A stretch of DNA of 64,000 nt. Source: Plenodomus lindquistii. Taxonomy: Eukaryota; Ascomycota; Dothideomycetes; Pleosporales; Leptosphaeriaceae. The notes below the pieces were generated by a model. That model made no database searches, was not told the DNA's origin, and was given only the letters and a program-made list of their open reading frames with translations. The stretch covers positions 310,001 to 374,000 of the forward strand of contig JANUWI010000014.1 in the NCBI GenBank assembly GCA_025504975.1, read 5' to 3'. The translations under genes and the position numbers were made by a program. The number at the start of each line of letters is the position of its first letter. Within the stretch, counting starts at the first letter, position 1. Shown here piece by piece: positions 22,670 through 34,225 of the stretch.

Positions 22670-23092
22670 ATGGGCAAACGGCACAACAGAAAACGCACGC
22701 GCAGCCGGCCACGCCATCGCGACGGCAGTGCTGGAAGTACTGCACCAGTGGTTGTAAAGATCCAACATGTGCGCAGCGACTCCATGGATACTGTGTTGTC
22801 GATTTGTTCAAACACTTCTTCTTCATCATCATCCACATCTTCATCGTCTTCAGCTCAGCAATACCGATACCCTATTGCATCGACTCCAAGCACTCACGCA
22901 AAACACTGGCACAATACCTACACCGCCTGGCAAGACCGTCTGCGCATGCACCAAGAACGCGAACAAGAAGTTGAATCTCAGCGCGTACGGATCTTCGGCG
23001 GGTGGCCGGGGGACGAGACGAGTTTGCTGGAGCCGATGTTGAAGGTGGTTACGGATCTTTTTGATGGGTTTACAGATTACGAGGATCCGTGA
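22670..23092 (+). CDS. Small conserved hypothetical protein
   Basis: Single exon, 140 aa from the ATG at 22670. The start follows a long T/C-rich leader with a TATA box; extending upstream would add a hydrophobic, Phe-rich segment that looks like translated UTR. The N-terminus is very basic (KRHNRKRTRSRPRHR, a likely nuclear signal), the middle is a poly-Ser tract, and the C-terminal 40 residues hold a compact block with RVRIFGGWPGDE and a PMLKVVTDLFDGF helix. That block looks conserved and resembles small fungal proteins of unknown function. No catalytic motif is visible. No function is proposed. Confidence 0.72.
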   Translation: MGKRHNRKRTRSRPRHRDGSAGSTAPVVVKIQHVRSDSMDTVLSICSNTSSSSSSTSSSSSAQQYRYPIASTPSTHAKHWHNTYTAWQDRLRMHQEREQEVESQRVRIFGGWPGDETSLLEPMLKVVTDLFDGFTDYEDP

Positions 23093-24370
23093 GGGAGGTG
23101 GGTTGGGTATCTACATGTTCCATGGCACATGTCCACTCTCCATCCATCGCTCACCGCTCATATTGAGGGCACTCGTGCAATCTACGTGGGGGGTCCATTC
23201 AAGCAGTGAAGACATTGTGGAGAGGAGAGCGCACGCACGCGAATAATAAGTATTTCTACTTGAAGACAAAGTACGCACCACCCGGACATTTGGTGCTTCA
23301 AACACAACCAAGACCAACATGACAACTCACTCCAACTGTCCAACACACACACACACACACACACGGAATCAAAGAAAACCACACCACACCAGCCAGAGGC
23401 GTGGGATAACATCTGAGTACCGGACTCGCAGCAAATCCGCCCATCTGTGCACTCGACTCGGCGGGGTCGATGATGTAGAGATGGGCAGCAGATTGGTTCA
23501 ATTTACATACTCAGCCCTAGGACTCTGGTTTACGCATGGGATGACGGGAGAATGGGATACGAGGGGAAGGGGAGGGTGGCTTGATGCACACTAGATGCTT
23601 ATACCACATGGGTTGTGACTCATGGGTTTGAAGACTGGTTTGAGCGTCGCTGCCTAGATGGAAAGGATGGGAGGGTGTGCGTATGGTGGTGGAGTCATTG
23701 TGGTGGAATGGGGGTGGGGAGTGTTGCCTTCGACGGGTGGCTGCGGCCACGTTTCCGGGAGGCTGGGATGGTATCATGGATGGTTAGGTATGGAGGATCC
23801 AAGATTTGATAGAATAGACGGTAATTAGATTCCTACCGTTGATTTCTATCTACGCGCCGTTGGCTTTGGACATATGACTTGACTTGAGGTTGACATGATA
23901 TACATATCATATGCTGACCCATCGACCCATGCACACACTTCTCGCGGGGGCGACTGCAAGGTTACATGGGTATTGCGCATGCCTAAAGTACTATTAGCCT
24001 TTGCGCTTCCTCTCATGAGCAGTAGGTGCGCCAGGGTTAGTCGACTCAGTAACTGCGAGCGCTTTGAAGGCTTGTATACCTATTTAAGTGATTTGTATGA
24101 CGAGCATGTGATGCCTATGGTACGTAACAATCGAATTAACTCAAAAATCACTCGCGTTATCCGCGTACTGGGACACCCAGTCACCATCGACGGTGAGTGA
24201 CATCGCCGTTCTTCACGCTCAGCCAGCATCCATCACCTACCTGTGAGCCCCAGACCTTCACTTTCGCCAACCTCACCATATTACCACCACCTCTTCTCAC
24301 CCCTCAAGTCCCAAATTTCCCTATTACAAAGCGAAAACCTCTCGTACCACCGCCCAATGCACCACCCACC
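23093..24370. other. Intergenic region
   Basis: The 1.28 kb spacer has an AC microsatellite at 23342-23364 and otherwise no recognisable feature. A reading frame is open just upstream of the next gene but is C/T-rich leader sequence, not protein-like. Confidence 0.5.
23342..23364. repeat. (AC)n microsatellite
   Basis: About eleven AC dinucleotides, the third such run within 1.4 kb. Confidence 0.9.
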
Positions 24371-26014
24371 ATGGCCACACCAGCACCAACCCCATCCCAT
24401 ACCCCCAACGCCTCAACAAACCTACCCTTATCCATTCTCCTTGCCCTCGCCACCCTCCTAAACGCATACTTCTTCTTCCTCGGCACCGTCTGTGTACGCC
24501 TCTGGTTCTACAAAGGCTCTTTAGACCCCTCCCCCGAGAAATTCCTCGTCCTGCGAAAAGATCTCAAGAACCGGTATCGTGAGTCTGTATTCCCTGGATC
24601 TGAGGTTACGCCCACACCAGCCATCACCACCACCACAGCTATAGAAAGCCCCAATGCAAAGAAAACGCCAGCACGCACCCTCGACCCCGATGCCTTCCTC
24701 CCCGTTGCGAAAATCAGTCTGCACGATCTAGATGCGTACGAAGTGATTGAAGACGACCACGTCCAAGCCTACGTAGCCGAAGAACTCCGAATCTCGTTTC
24801 TCCCACCCTTCGAACAAGATGATTGTGGCGATGGATTGGAATTTCCCAGCGTAGTCGAAACGTGTACGCCTGTTGAGCCGGATGATCCCCTGAGTGCAGC
24901 CCTCCCGCATACAGCCGCTCATACCGTCCTCGGTCTGCAGACCCGCCCGATGCATGAGTGGCTGGTCCTGGATAACACGTATATCCCGCAGCTCGCGCTG
25001 CGTGCGGGGTTGCTGGCGGAACGGGGTGCGCAGTGCGTGCAGGGCACTGCGGAGGGGAAGGCAGCGTGTGGGGAGTTGTTGGAGGAGGTTGTGGGGTGGT
25101 TGGGTGAGTATCATGCGGATGTTTTTAGGACCAAGATGAAGAGGATGAAAAGGTATATACAGAATGAGTTGACGGGGGAGGAGTTTGCGCTGGCGGGGGT
25201 TAGGCCGCTGGAGGCGTTGGCGTGGTTGGGGGTTGGCGATTGGTGTGTTTGGGGGATGGGGGAGTTTACGGGGGAGTGGTATTTGTAAGTCCCCAAGTGG
25301 AAAGGGGGGAGTGCTGCGATACGTAATACTAACTAACGATAACGCAGACAAGCCAGCGCCACGGTCTTCCCAGCAGGTTGGAACATGCGCAAACACATTG
25401 GCAAACCCCTCGATCTAATCATAAATAACATGAACGAGCCGATGCCTATGTGGGAAGGTATGTATCCTCCCTTTCCCCTACCCCTTCCCCCTCCCGCTCT
25501 CCTCCTCCTTCCCACCAACACAAACCACAACTCACACCCACCCCCCACAGATCTCCCCACCATCCTCTCCCTCCCCTCCCTCTCCCCCCACACATTCACC
25601 CCCACCACCCTCCTCACCAAAACAACCCTCTACATCCAAACCCTTCCCACCCCCACCTCCCAACCCTCCCTCCACATCCCCCGCCCTGTCGACTTCTTCC
25701 CCGGCGCGCTATCAAACCTCCTCCCGAGCACCCTCATCATCCGCACAGAAACAACAACATTCCGACGACTCCCGCGCACCGGCGCAATAGCAATGAACAC
25801 GCATACCCGCACAAAGAAGTTAACAGATGTAGTAGGTGGAGAGGAGAAGAAGAAGTTGTTGGACGAGGTGCAGGGGTGGGAGGAGGACGAGGCGAGGTTT
25901 AAGGGGAGGGATTTGTGGATTACGAGTTTGAGGGGGTGGTGTACGGGACGGCCCGTGTTTAGGGATGATAGGACGGTTTGGAGTAGTGTGGCGCCGACGG
26001 TGGGGGGTAATTGA
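24371..26014 (+). CDS. DUF3445 / haem-dependent oxidative N-demethylase-like protein
   Basis: Three exons, 24371-25284, 25348-25457 and 25551-26014; 495 aa. A single membrane segment (about residues 18-45) precedes the domain, so it is probably anchored to an internal membrane. The DUF3445 core shows PMHEWLVLDNTYIPQLALR, an exon-spanning CLPSGW-like VFPAGWNMRKHIGKPLD, and the late RLPRTGAIAMNTHTR block. Bacterial relatives (HODM alpha subunit) use haem to demethylate methylamines; fungal members are uncharacterised. All three splices keep frame and recover family blocks. A Ser/Thr/Pro linker and acidic region lie between the membrane segment and the domain. The coding strand flips G-rich, C-rich, then G-rich within 900 bp. 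Confidence 0.88.
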
Positions 26015-26557
26015 GTTCGAGATGTGTTGGTATGCTCTGAGATTCAGTGCTTGCTTGGATTTGGAAGCTAAATTTATTAGCTTCTGGTTTGCAGTACATG
26101 ATTGTTTACGGTGCTACTTCTCGCGAGGTGGGACACCATGTGTTCAGGTTGCTGAGGCTAATTATCGTAGACGTACAAAGGACACTACGTTCGGGCCTAC
26201 GTATGAACGAAGAAACGACATAAGCACACAGAGCCGACAAAGTTTCCTCTTTACTACTGGCGAAGAACACGGGTGGTATATGTAAAGTTCTAATACAGGC
26301 TGTAATGCATTGTGATAATTGCAGTGCATGAAGTTTTTGGCTATTGAGACTTGATAGAAACAAGCTCCTTGTATATGAAAATGTGAGGAAACGCTACATG
26401 AAGGTATCTAGATGTCTGATATAGGAATGTACTTTGCCCTCGAAAATGAAAGTCTACATTCCACAGCCACAGGATGGACAGCCCGTCATTGCGTGGTGGA
26501 GTATGTGTAAATAAAGGAAATGGCATAACCATAGACAGCGCCAAGATCATGGCCGTC
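26015..26557. other. Convergent intergenic spacer
   Basis: AT-rich spacer of 543 bp, likely the two 3' UTRs. Nothing else is seen. Confidence 0.5.
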
Positions 26558-27553
26558 CTAGTGGCCCCTCGACGCAAACTCAATGTCCGATTTCCTCTTT
26601 GGCTTGATGTTGGGGTCGTACCACGCGATACAAACAACGAGCGTGATCATCATTGGCAAGAAGTCGTAAACGTAAAGCGGCCACTCGTGAGATAGCAAGT
26701 ATCCATCCTACGTCCGTTAGCAAAACGACGGTTGCAGTTTCCGTTGAAATTTGTAGGATGTGCGACATACCTTGCCCATAGCGTACTCAATAACCCTGCA
26801 CAGATTTCGTACAGTGATACAGCCGCTCGTGGCATACAAAAACCATATATAACGTACCCACGGCAACTCGCTGCTCGCTGCCGTCGGTCTTGCAGCAAGT
26901 CTCTTGTGCCAGATGCTCGCGACCACGACGAAGAAGCCAAATATGAGGATCTGCAAAATCAATCCAGCAAGAATGACGTTCTCGCCGCGCTTGAAGCCAT
27001 CTTTGTCATCGGCGGACACGAGAATTCCAGCACCGCCAGCCTGCACGAAGAAACAAAGGATATCGCCACCGACGAATATCTTGGTCACCCACTTTGCGCG
27101 GACGATGGCAAGATCGGTGGACTCGGTGCGCATCATCAGGCGTCCGAGAATCATGTAGACGGAAGCGGCGAAGAGGATGGGTGCGAGCAGGAGGAGTGTG
27201 GATTGGATGATGTAGGGGGTTTTCGCGAGTGTATCTGAGTGGGCAGCGGCTCTTGCTGCATAACCGACAGTCTCACACTGTGATCGGACTTAGTAGGGTC
27301 CTTCAATATGGAGCGAGAAGACAGGTTCACTTACGACGGCGCCTATAACCAGGGGTATGCAATACCACGTCCGCTTTGTGGCAAGGCGTAGCGTGTGAAT
27401 GCAGACAAGTATACCCATAACGACGGCAGCAACAGCGCCAGCTGCCACCGTTGGAGCTGGCTTGAGTTAGCAAGTCGCGCCCCAAGATGTGGGCTGGCTT
27501 TTCTTACTGTAGGGCCATAACACGTATTCAGGCCTGTCTGAGGCGTCCGACAT
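26558..27553 (-). CDS. RTA1-like seven-transmembrane protein
   Basis: Four minus-strand exons: 27508-27553, 27335-27456, 26771-27277 and 26558-26707; 274 aa. Members of the RTA1/RTM1 (lipid-translocating exporter) family sit in the plasma membrane and are linked to resistance to azoles, 7-aminocholesterol or other toxicants, and to lipid asymmetry. Family marks in order are TPTVAAGAVAAVV (first helix), KRTWYCIPLVIGAVCETVGYAAR, then TPYIIQSTLLLLAPILFAASVYMILGR, KIFVGGDILCFFVQAGG, RNLCRVIEYAMGKDG and EWPLYVYDFLPM before a basic cytosolic tail. All intron phases close. It is adjacent to a Zn2Cys6 regulator transcribed the same way, which could control it, but this is inference from position. Confidence 0.92.
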
Positions 27554-28540
27554 CTTGGAATGTGGTAGCCTTGAGAAAGCGAAGACTTTCTCCTGTTCAA
27601 GGCAACTTCAATGTGGCAGGTCCCTGGTTTTACCACGCTGCAGACTGTCCGGATTTGAGGGTAAGTTGAGGAATACTGCGTTGGATATTATCACACTAGA
27701 AGTCGTCCTGGAGTTGCAAGGTTGAAGGTTAACGTGTTGGGTTTGATACCCACGATTGAGAAGAGGGGCCGCCAATGTATACAGGTAGAGGTGAGACACA
27801 CAAGCGAAGGATGCGCTACTCGTTAGCATGTTCTAATCGCTGCGAACTTGCCTCATAACAAGGTGAGCGGCTCGTATACGCAACATTGCTTCGTAGAACG
27901 AGGCCCGTGCATACGTAGACGAATACGCGGAAAGAGTATGGCGCAACCCCTACTTGACTGACCAATGAAAAGGAGTGTCCGTTACAACGTACTATAGCTT
28001 ATGAGGCGTTGAGGTGTTCGCAATCTCGCATAATGGACCGGTCCAGCTCAAGCCGCCGTCTTTGAGAATGGCATCCCATGTATATGCCAGTGCGTAATTT
28101 TGTGGAGTCACGGGCCATATACTCGACACTTAGTTGTCAAGCCTATTGCTTGTTTCAACTCAAATGTCACATTCTGATGCCAAGAGTCGCTGGAAACGAG
28201 GATAGTTAGGCCATGTGCATCCACTTACACGGTAGCCAAGACATCTTTTGCACAGCCCTTCGCAAGCGTTTCCAGGTTTGGTTCCACTAGAGGTAATTGA
28301 CCACAATACCCTGAGAGGCTCTCCTCAGGCTACCATGTGCGATATGTAACACACAGCAGCAGTGGCTTACTGGATTTGCACTGCCGTCGGACACACGTCA
28401 TTATCGCGATGTTGATGCGACTTTCTCGGCTGGAACACGTTTCCTCCAAGCGTGGGAGCCATGGCCTTGAATGGTGTCTTTGGATTACCAGTGTATCACG
28501 CGGCCATTTGCTTGTGTAGATGCCTGCTGCTATTCTACTT
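27554..28540. other. Intergenic spacer
   Basis: About 1 kb between the regulator's 3' end and the RTA1 start. It should contain the RTA1 promoter. No feature beyond that is supported. Confidence 0.5.
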
Positions 28541-29974
28541 TCATGTCGCAGGGCCTGACGGTGTACCAGCAGTAGTGGAGATGCCACGAATTTGCCGCTT
28601 TGGCCAGTCCAGCCATGACTTCCACTCATTTGGCACCAGAGTGTCCGCAATCTTGAGTATTTGTTCCGCAAGACCCAGCATGAACCAGTAATGCTCGCTG
28701 CGGTGAAACATGACTGCAAAGTGTGCAAATATGATCAAGGATCCCGGCTGTCTCTCAGATAACAGCTCCATGTACCGATCAGAGACGAAGTGAATCCATA
28801 TTTTGAGTAGAGCGTCCGAGGGCGGCTTAGTACTACGACCAGCAACATCGAAGATCTTTTCAAGCACGTTTATCGCATATCCGTATGCATCCACAATATC
28901 AGGAGGATACACGTGGTGGACGATCTCTGAGAATTTGCGTAATTGAACAAGCTCGGTTTCGGCCGGCGACTCCGACTCGTGCCAGTTGACACTGCTAACA
29001 TCTACTCGAGGTGTCAGTGAAATCGAAGCGTGTGAGGTAGCATAATTGGGAAAGGTGGCTTTACCATCGGGTATTATGCGTCCGATTTCACTCTCTTTCA
29101 TCTCCGCGTAGAAACTCGTTACCATTGGGCGGGATCTCCGCGTCAAGACCAAATTCGACAGAATGCTTTCAAACGCATGCTCTAGATCATTGCCAGCAGT
29201 GACTGAAGCTACACATGAGTATGGGAATAACACACTAGCGAATAATAGGACAGGCTTGAAGTTGGAGCTGTCTATGTCGCGGACCATGGTTTGAAAGACA
29301 TTGAGGCCTGCGTCATGATGTCTTTCAGCGAGGATCCAGTACTCGAGCTTTTGCGGAGAGTTTGGATCTTCAAGATGATATAAGTGCAGTGCAGTAAGGG
29401 CGAGAGTAGCATGTAGGAGGTAGGGATGACTGAAAGACAACCCGACGAGAGTTTTCGTGAAAACCTCTTCTGATTCAGGGTTACTCGCGAGTGTAGCTGC
29501 CGTAAAGGTAGTGTAATGACTATATTCAGTCAGGCTATCTTGAAGACAACATTGCATAGTGATCACGAAAGGCTTGACTTGAGACTTACTGCATAAGACG
29601 CAATTGGACTATGTTGAGCGCAGTGTCACAATCGCTTGACGCAGTCGTTGATGATGCTGGCGTCTGCGGCAAGGTCATTCCATTCGTCGAAGGCGAAGTG
29701 TACGCTGGTGTCGCCATAGCCATAGCCATTGGAGATCCATGATTTGAAGCCTCGCGACTCGTAGGGCTTTTTACAGGCCGATATTCACAAACTGTTCCTT
29801 GTTTTAAACAATTGGCGCAATTGGGTAGCTGTTCATCACACTTGCAAACATTAGTGTCGGCAGCCCTACATTGAGCAGCGCAATCAAGGCGCTCACCTTG
29901 ACATGGCGACCTTTGCAGGGCAAGCAGCCATTTCGTGACTTCTTGTGCGGTTTACGTGTTTTTGTCCTGTCCAT
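28541..29974 (-). CDS. Zn(2)Cys(6) fungal transcription factor (UPC2-type architecture)
   Basis: Three exons, 29897-29974, 29590-29840 and 28541-29519; 435 aa. The binuclear cluster is complete as CX2CX6CX6CX2CX6C across the first intron (residues about 17-44), preceded by basic KPHKKSRNG. A Ser/Thr/Pro linker follows, then LRLMHHYTTFT and the C-terminal helical regulatory region (VGLSFSHPYLLHATLALTALHL), as in Upc2/Ecm22-like sterol regulators and many relatives. These bind DNA in the nucleus; the target genes here are unknown. A 63 bp in-frame stretch, 29002-29064, has a GT start, a CTGAC branch point and an AG end, so it may be a fourth intron; removing it would give 414 aa. The neighbouring RTA1 gene is a possible target. 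Confidence 0.87.
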
Positions 29975-30508
29975 GCTGTGGTTTGGCCAGCCATGCTTTG
30001 ATGTAGATCGGATCGCGATGCGCGGGTCGGTGGTTTCGTTTGTACCGCGCAGTGTCTGACAATATTGGGGTTCTCGCCAACGCTAACTAACGTTGAATTA
30101 CCGGTACCTAGCGGGTGGCCCGTGCCAAGCAAGACACAAGGTCTGTCAAGCCACAGTGACTATTATCACGAATTCCAAGATAGATCACATTTACAGTATC
30201 AGGTTCTTGTATCGTAAAGATATCCAAATCCGCCATTGATTCCGCGGCTCACCAGTAGTTTTGTTCGACTTCGGCCCAAATAACGTGCGGGGTTTCTAAG
30301 TGAATACTAAAGGAACGGGCGTGAGAAGGTCGCAATGGATGTACTGGCGTCTTCGGCGGCGGCCCCTTTTTCCTCAAAGAAGTGAGGACCATGGGGATAA
30401 TTCCATCATTTGAATGTACCCAGGTACAGTAGAGCCACGAACCCTAATAACATACCTGACTCCCAAGCTTACTGACACTCGCAACCCTCCAAATCGCACC
30501 CACGCACC
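29975..30508. other. Divergent spacer
   Basis: The 534 bp hold the upstream region of the regulator and of the broken TPR-like gene. No other feature is seen. Confidence 0.5.
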
Positions 30509-30997
30509 ATGGATACCATTGATTAACAATTCACGCAGGCTTTCAACCATGCGGCTACGCTTTGCGATTACGGCCAGCTGGAGGAATCCGTCGATATGGC
30601 GCGCGAGTTGCTCTCTGACTCAGCCTTGCCGCGATAATATCGTATCGAAACACTTGTCTTACTGGGATGTACCCTGGGCAATTGGGAGGAGTCTCACGAG
30701 TGCTACGTACAAGCTGAGGCTCTCTGGCGCCTCACCCGACGTTAGCATAACGAAGGAGAGGACGACGTCATCGATAACGCCTTGAATGACCTGCCAGAGA
30801 CGCTGGCGGAGCTGAAGTAGGCATTTGACGATGACGAAGAGGGGCAACGCGAAAGCGCATCAGCTGGTTTTGACGCGATTGCCCAAGACGATGAAGACGT
30901 TGCCGCAGAAGAAGGAGTATCGCAGAAGGAAAAGGAAGCCGGAGAAATGGAAGCGGTAACATCGAGAATGGAAGACCTGACTATCAACACCGAGTAG
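30509..30997 (+). pseudogene. Broken TPR-like protein gene with four in-frame stops
   Basis: One frame of 163 codons runs unshifted from ATG 30509 to a terminal TAG at 30995-30997. It is interrupted by TAA at 30524 and 30635 and TAG at 30743 and 30818. The text between stops is clearly protein: AFNHAATLCDYGQLEESVDMA and ETLVLLGCTLGNWEESHECY resemble tetratricopeptide helices, and the C-terminus is acidic and disordered. No frameshift has occurred. Every stop is one transition from a sense codon (CAA, CAG or TGG), as C-to-T at CpA on one strand or the other would give. Small TPR-like proteins of this look occur as multi-copy families in some ascomycetes; no function is known to me. It is probably non-functional. 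Confidence 0.78.
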
Positions 30998-31762
30998 TCT
31001 CCAAAGCTCAAGGTAGAACCATCTCTAACTGCTACACTGCTAACTGCTACAGACTTAATACTTGTGTTGCGTTCTGACTTAGGTAGTCTTGACAGGCACC
31101 GGTGGGTCCGGAATCTTGCGATATTGACGGAAAAGGCGCATGAGGTCATCGGGCACGGTGCTTCAAAGGTATACTGATAAGGAGTCTCTCCAGACATTAT
31201 TATTGACTCACTCGACAGGAAATCCCCTAGCTTCCGCCATCCCAGCGTGCTCTTCCCTTCAAGGAGCAATGTAGTGAACATGCCGAGCAGTCCAGGAGCG
31301 TCATAAGAAAGATATCTTGGATACGGGCGGACTGATGGTTGTCTAGTGCCTAGGGCGTGGTGATACTACGGAGGAGCTTGGTTGATTAAGTCACCGAACT
31401 CACGAGTGTTGTAGTCAGCATAGTATACCAAGAAATCTACGAAGAGTGATTGAATATTACTTGTATTATCTAGAAGTATCGGACATAATATTTGACCCAA
31501 CCTGGATGCTTTTGTTGTCTCGTTGCTGCTATACAGGCTCAAGTGTCACGCTGTCTACCTGAGATGGGAACATACTAAATACGAGCACCTTTGTAGATGT
31601 GAGTTGCTTGTGTCCCATGGCATCCTTCTTTTCCTTGAAAACATTCAAAGCCATACTGCGATCGGCTTCAGCAACTTGCACATATGAAAGTCACAGTGAA
31701 AATGACAACACATAGAAACTTGGAATTCTGGTTAGAATCGAACACATCCTTGTCGCAGACGA
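30998..31762. other. Spacer between two broken genes
   Basis: The 765 bp show no intact frame. It is probably 3' UTR and decaying sequence. Confidence 0.45.
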
Positions 31763-33843
31763 CTACGAATAAACCTTGAACTCGGCCAACCTGACCTTAA
31801 CCCCCTGTTTCGGCGTGAAGACAATCCTGATCTTCCCGCTATTCACATTGTTCCAACTAGCAATAGTAATTCCGTTTGCAACACTTGCAGCGTACTTGGC
31901 ACCAGAGACATCTTTCCAGGTGCTTCCACTCAGGACCTGTATGCGGTACTTCAGCGGTACATCAAAACCCTGCTCCTGATCCGCAAAGAACGCCAGCTCG
32001 GCAGAAGCAGTCGTCGTCGTGGCACCAAAGTCAATCTGGTACCACAGTTCCGCTCCAGTACCGGCAGGCGTGCTCCATCCGTTGGCGACATCAGCCTCAG
32101 GCCAGAACCAAATACGGCCATCGATGGAACCGTAGATTTCTCGTGCGTCTACGTTGGCGACAGAGACGCTGCCCTTGGGGAACGCAGTGTCGACGCTCAA
32201 CTGTACGGACTTTGCGATGCGCCGAGTGATAGCTGGTGGTGCGACGCGGGCCAAGTTCACGCTGAGAGGAGACAGCGTGGGCGAAGAAGCTACGACTTTG
32301 CCATCGACTTCGACTTTGAGGCCCGAGGAGCCTTAGCGTGAACCGTCGGCGTCCCATTGGATGCCTACGTTATGGCCGTGGTATAAGATGCGGTCGATAC
32401 GGAAGTAGGAGGTGAACCTGTCAGCGAGGGGGTTGACGACAAGGACGTTGTTGGCTGAGGGCCGCAGCCCAACAAGTCCAGAAATGATGAGGTCGATGAA
32501 GCCGGAGTGGAAGTAGTGGTGCGAACGCTTAAGACCAACAATCGGAGCGCCGCTGTCGGGGTAGTAGTCTTCCTCGAGATCTAGGATGTTCGTGTTCGGG
32601 TTGTAATGCAGTTGCGCGTACTGTCTGAGCAGTCTTGTGAAGTCATCTTTGCTGATCACGCCGGCTGCTGCACCCTTGGGGTAGTGATCGAGAAAGTTTG
32701 CGAGACCAGTGAGAACTTGAGTGGTTTGAAAGGGCCAGACTGGACCGTTCCACTGGCATTCGGGCTTTGTGCCTTCGTAGCGGTACTGACGCATGTAGTG
32801 CTCGTAGCTGGGTTCTACGGTGCGGAGTCATCGGGGGCCGGCAAGTTCGTCGGCGTTGAGAACATGCCACCACGCATTAGCATATGCAGTTGTATCGTCG
32901 GGCAGATCATGAGCAAAAGGCACCATTCCGACAAGCTCACGGCCTCTGATCGGCTCCCAGTATGTAACGAATTCGTTGTTGACTTGGAAGCGATCGACGA
33001 AGTGGTCAAAGGTGGAGTTCCAGAGCGAATCTTGCACATGCTTTTTGAGAGCAGAAGCTCGACCATTATAATCGTTAACAATGCTAGTCATGCCGCCCTT
33101 GAGTGTTGCAAGACTGGCGATGGCTTTCGCGTTTGCATACTGGTGAAAAATCTTAGTATCAAACATACCTTATAAATTAGCTTCTTTAATAAACTTACTT
33201 GAAAGCTGTTAATAGAGGGCCTAAACGACTGTCCACCAAAGAAGCCATCAGTACCATTCGACGCATCGATGCTGGAGATGGTGTATTCAGTCGCATCTCT
33301 TATTGACTCAACCCAGTACAGTCCCTTAGACGTATCAAAAGAGTCTTGCCAAGCGTCGAAGACACTTTGCATAGCGCTCAGTCTCGCTGTAGCATCTGCT
33401 GCGAAACCGTCTACTAAATACCCTTGCCATACAGCTGCAGCCATTGTCTCCGAGAATTGTCGTGTGTTGCTGTTGGGGCTATACATGAAGGTAGCGTAGT
33501 CTTCCTTGAAGCGACGATCGCGACACCATCGCCCTTCGAGCAGATGAAAGCCAGTAGCATCATTGAGGGAAGCCCATGGCTGAGTTTGCCAACTGACGTC
33601 GTCGAGAAACTCTGTGGAAATGAAGCCATTCGCGCCCAAGTCGCGCTGGTGCGTGCGAAAGATTTTCCAGCGGTAGTAGTAGACCTCAGTAAGTGCTTGG
33701 TCGCTGGACTCGAAGAATGGAATACGGTCGATGTACCAGTTTGCGTCATTACCAAAGTACCGTGCCGCGAGAGTCTTGCTGTCGAGTAGTCCAGACGTGG
33801 ACTGTATATACGCAAGTAGCGCTACTGCGACCTGGAGCTTCAT
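31763..33843 (-). pseudogene. Secreted six-hairpin glycoside hydrolase-like gene with two stops
   Basis: Two minus-strand exons, 33199-33843 and 31763-33139 (59 bp intron), 674 codons in one frame. A signal peptide (about residues 1-18) leads into an (alpha/alpha)6-type hydrolase region similar to the MGH1/GH63 group: YYYRWKIFRTH, a Glu-rich FLDDVSWQTQPWASLNDATGFHL, ECQWNGPVWPFQTTQVLTG, then HHYFHSGFIDLIISGL. A C-terminal beta-sandwich with YQIDFG and VPLKYRIQVLSG looks like a discoidin/F5-8C-type carbohydrate-binding module. The frame is broken by TGA at 32828-32830 and TAA at 32333-32335; each is one C-to-T step from CGA or CAA. All else looks intact, so inactivation appears recent. The substrate is unknown. 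Confidence 0.8.
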
Positions 33844-34214
33844 GGCGAACTCCTGATCCAGGTGGAATTGAATAAGGAATGTAGATAATTAAAGCGACGC
33901 AGATTCCAGAGTGCGATCCCATACTTCTTAACTAACGCAGGAACCTAAGGTTTAGTCCTTCCCCTTTTCCTACTCAAAAGTTAAACTTTGGTACGAGGCT
34001 TCTGCTTTCACGATTTTACGAAAAAGGGAGGTCCAATCGTATTCACAGGCCGTAATGCCGACCGGGCAGTCTCCGAGCTAGGATGTGTACCGGTAAATAG
34101 AATAGGTACTTGTTCCCCGCTCGTTTCCCCGCCATCTTGTAGATCGTCGTGGAAATTGAATTGTCCATCTTCTAGTGTACGAGAATCTTCTCAAAGATGG
34201 TACGATGGAGTGCT
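33844..34214. other. Upstream spacer of the hydrolase relic
   Basis: AT-rich leader and promoter region of the broken hydrolase gene, ending at the insertion site of the small inverted-repeat element. Confidence 0.45.
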
Positions 34215-34225
34215 CGAAGAAGGTG
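34215..34225 (+). repeat. Target-site duplication, left copy
   Basis: CGAAGAAGGTG, identical to the copy at 34530-34540 on the other side of the inverted-repeat element. Confidence 0.75.

Noticed and set aside
24728..25396. 222-codon minus-strand frame
   Set aside because: Antisense shadow of the DUF3445 gene produced by its G-rich 3' half.
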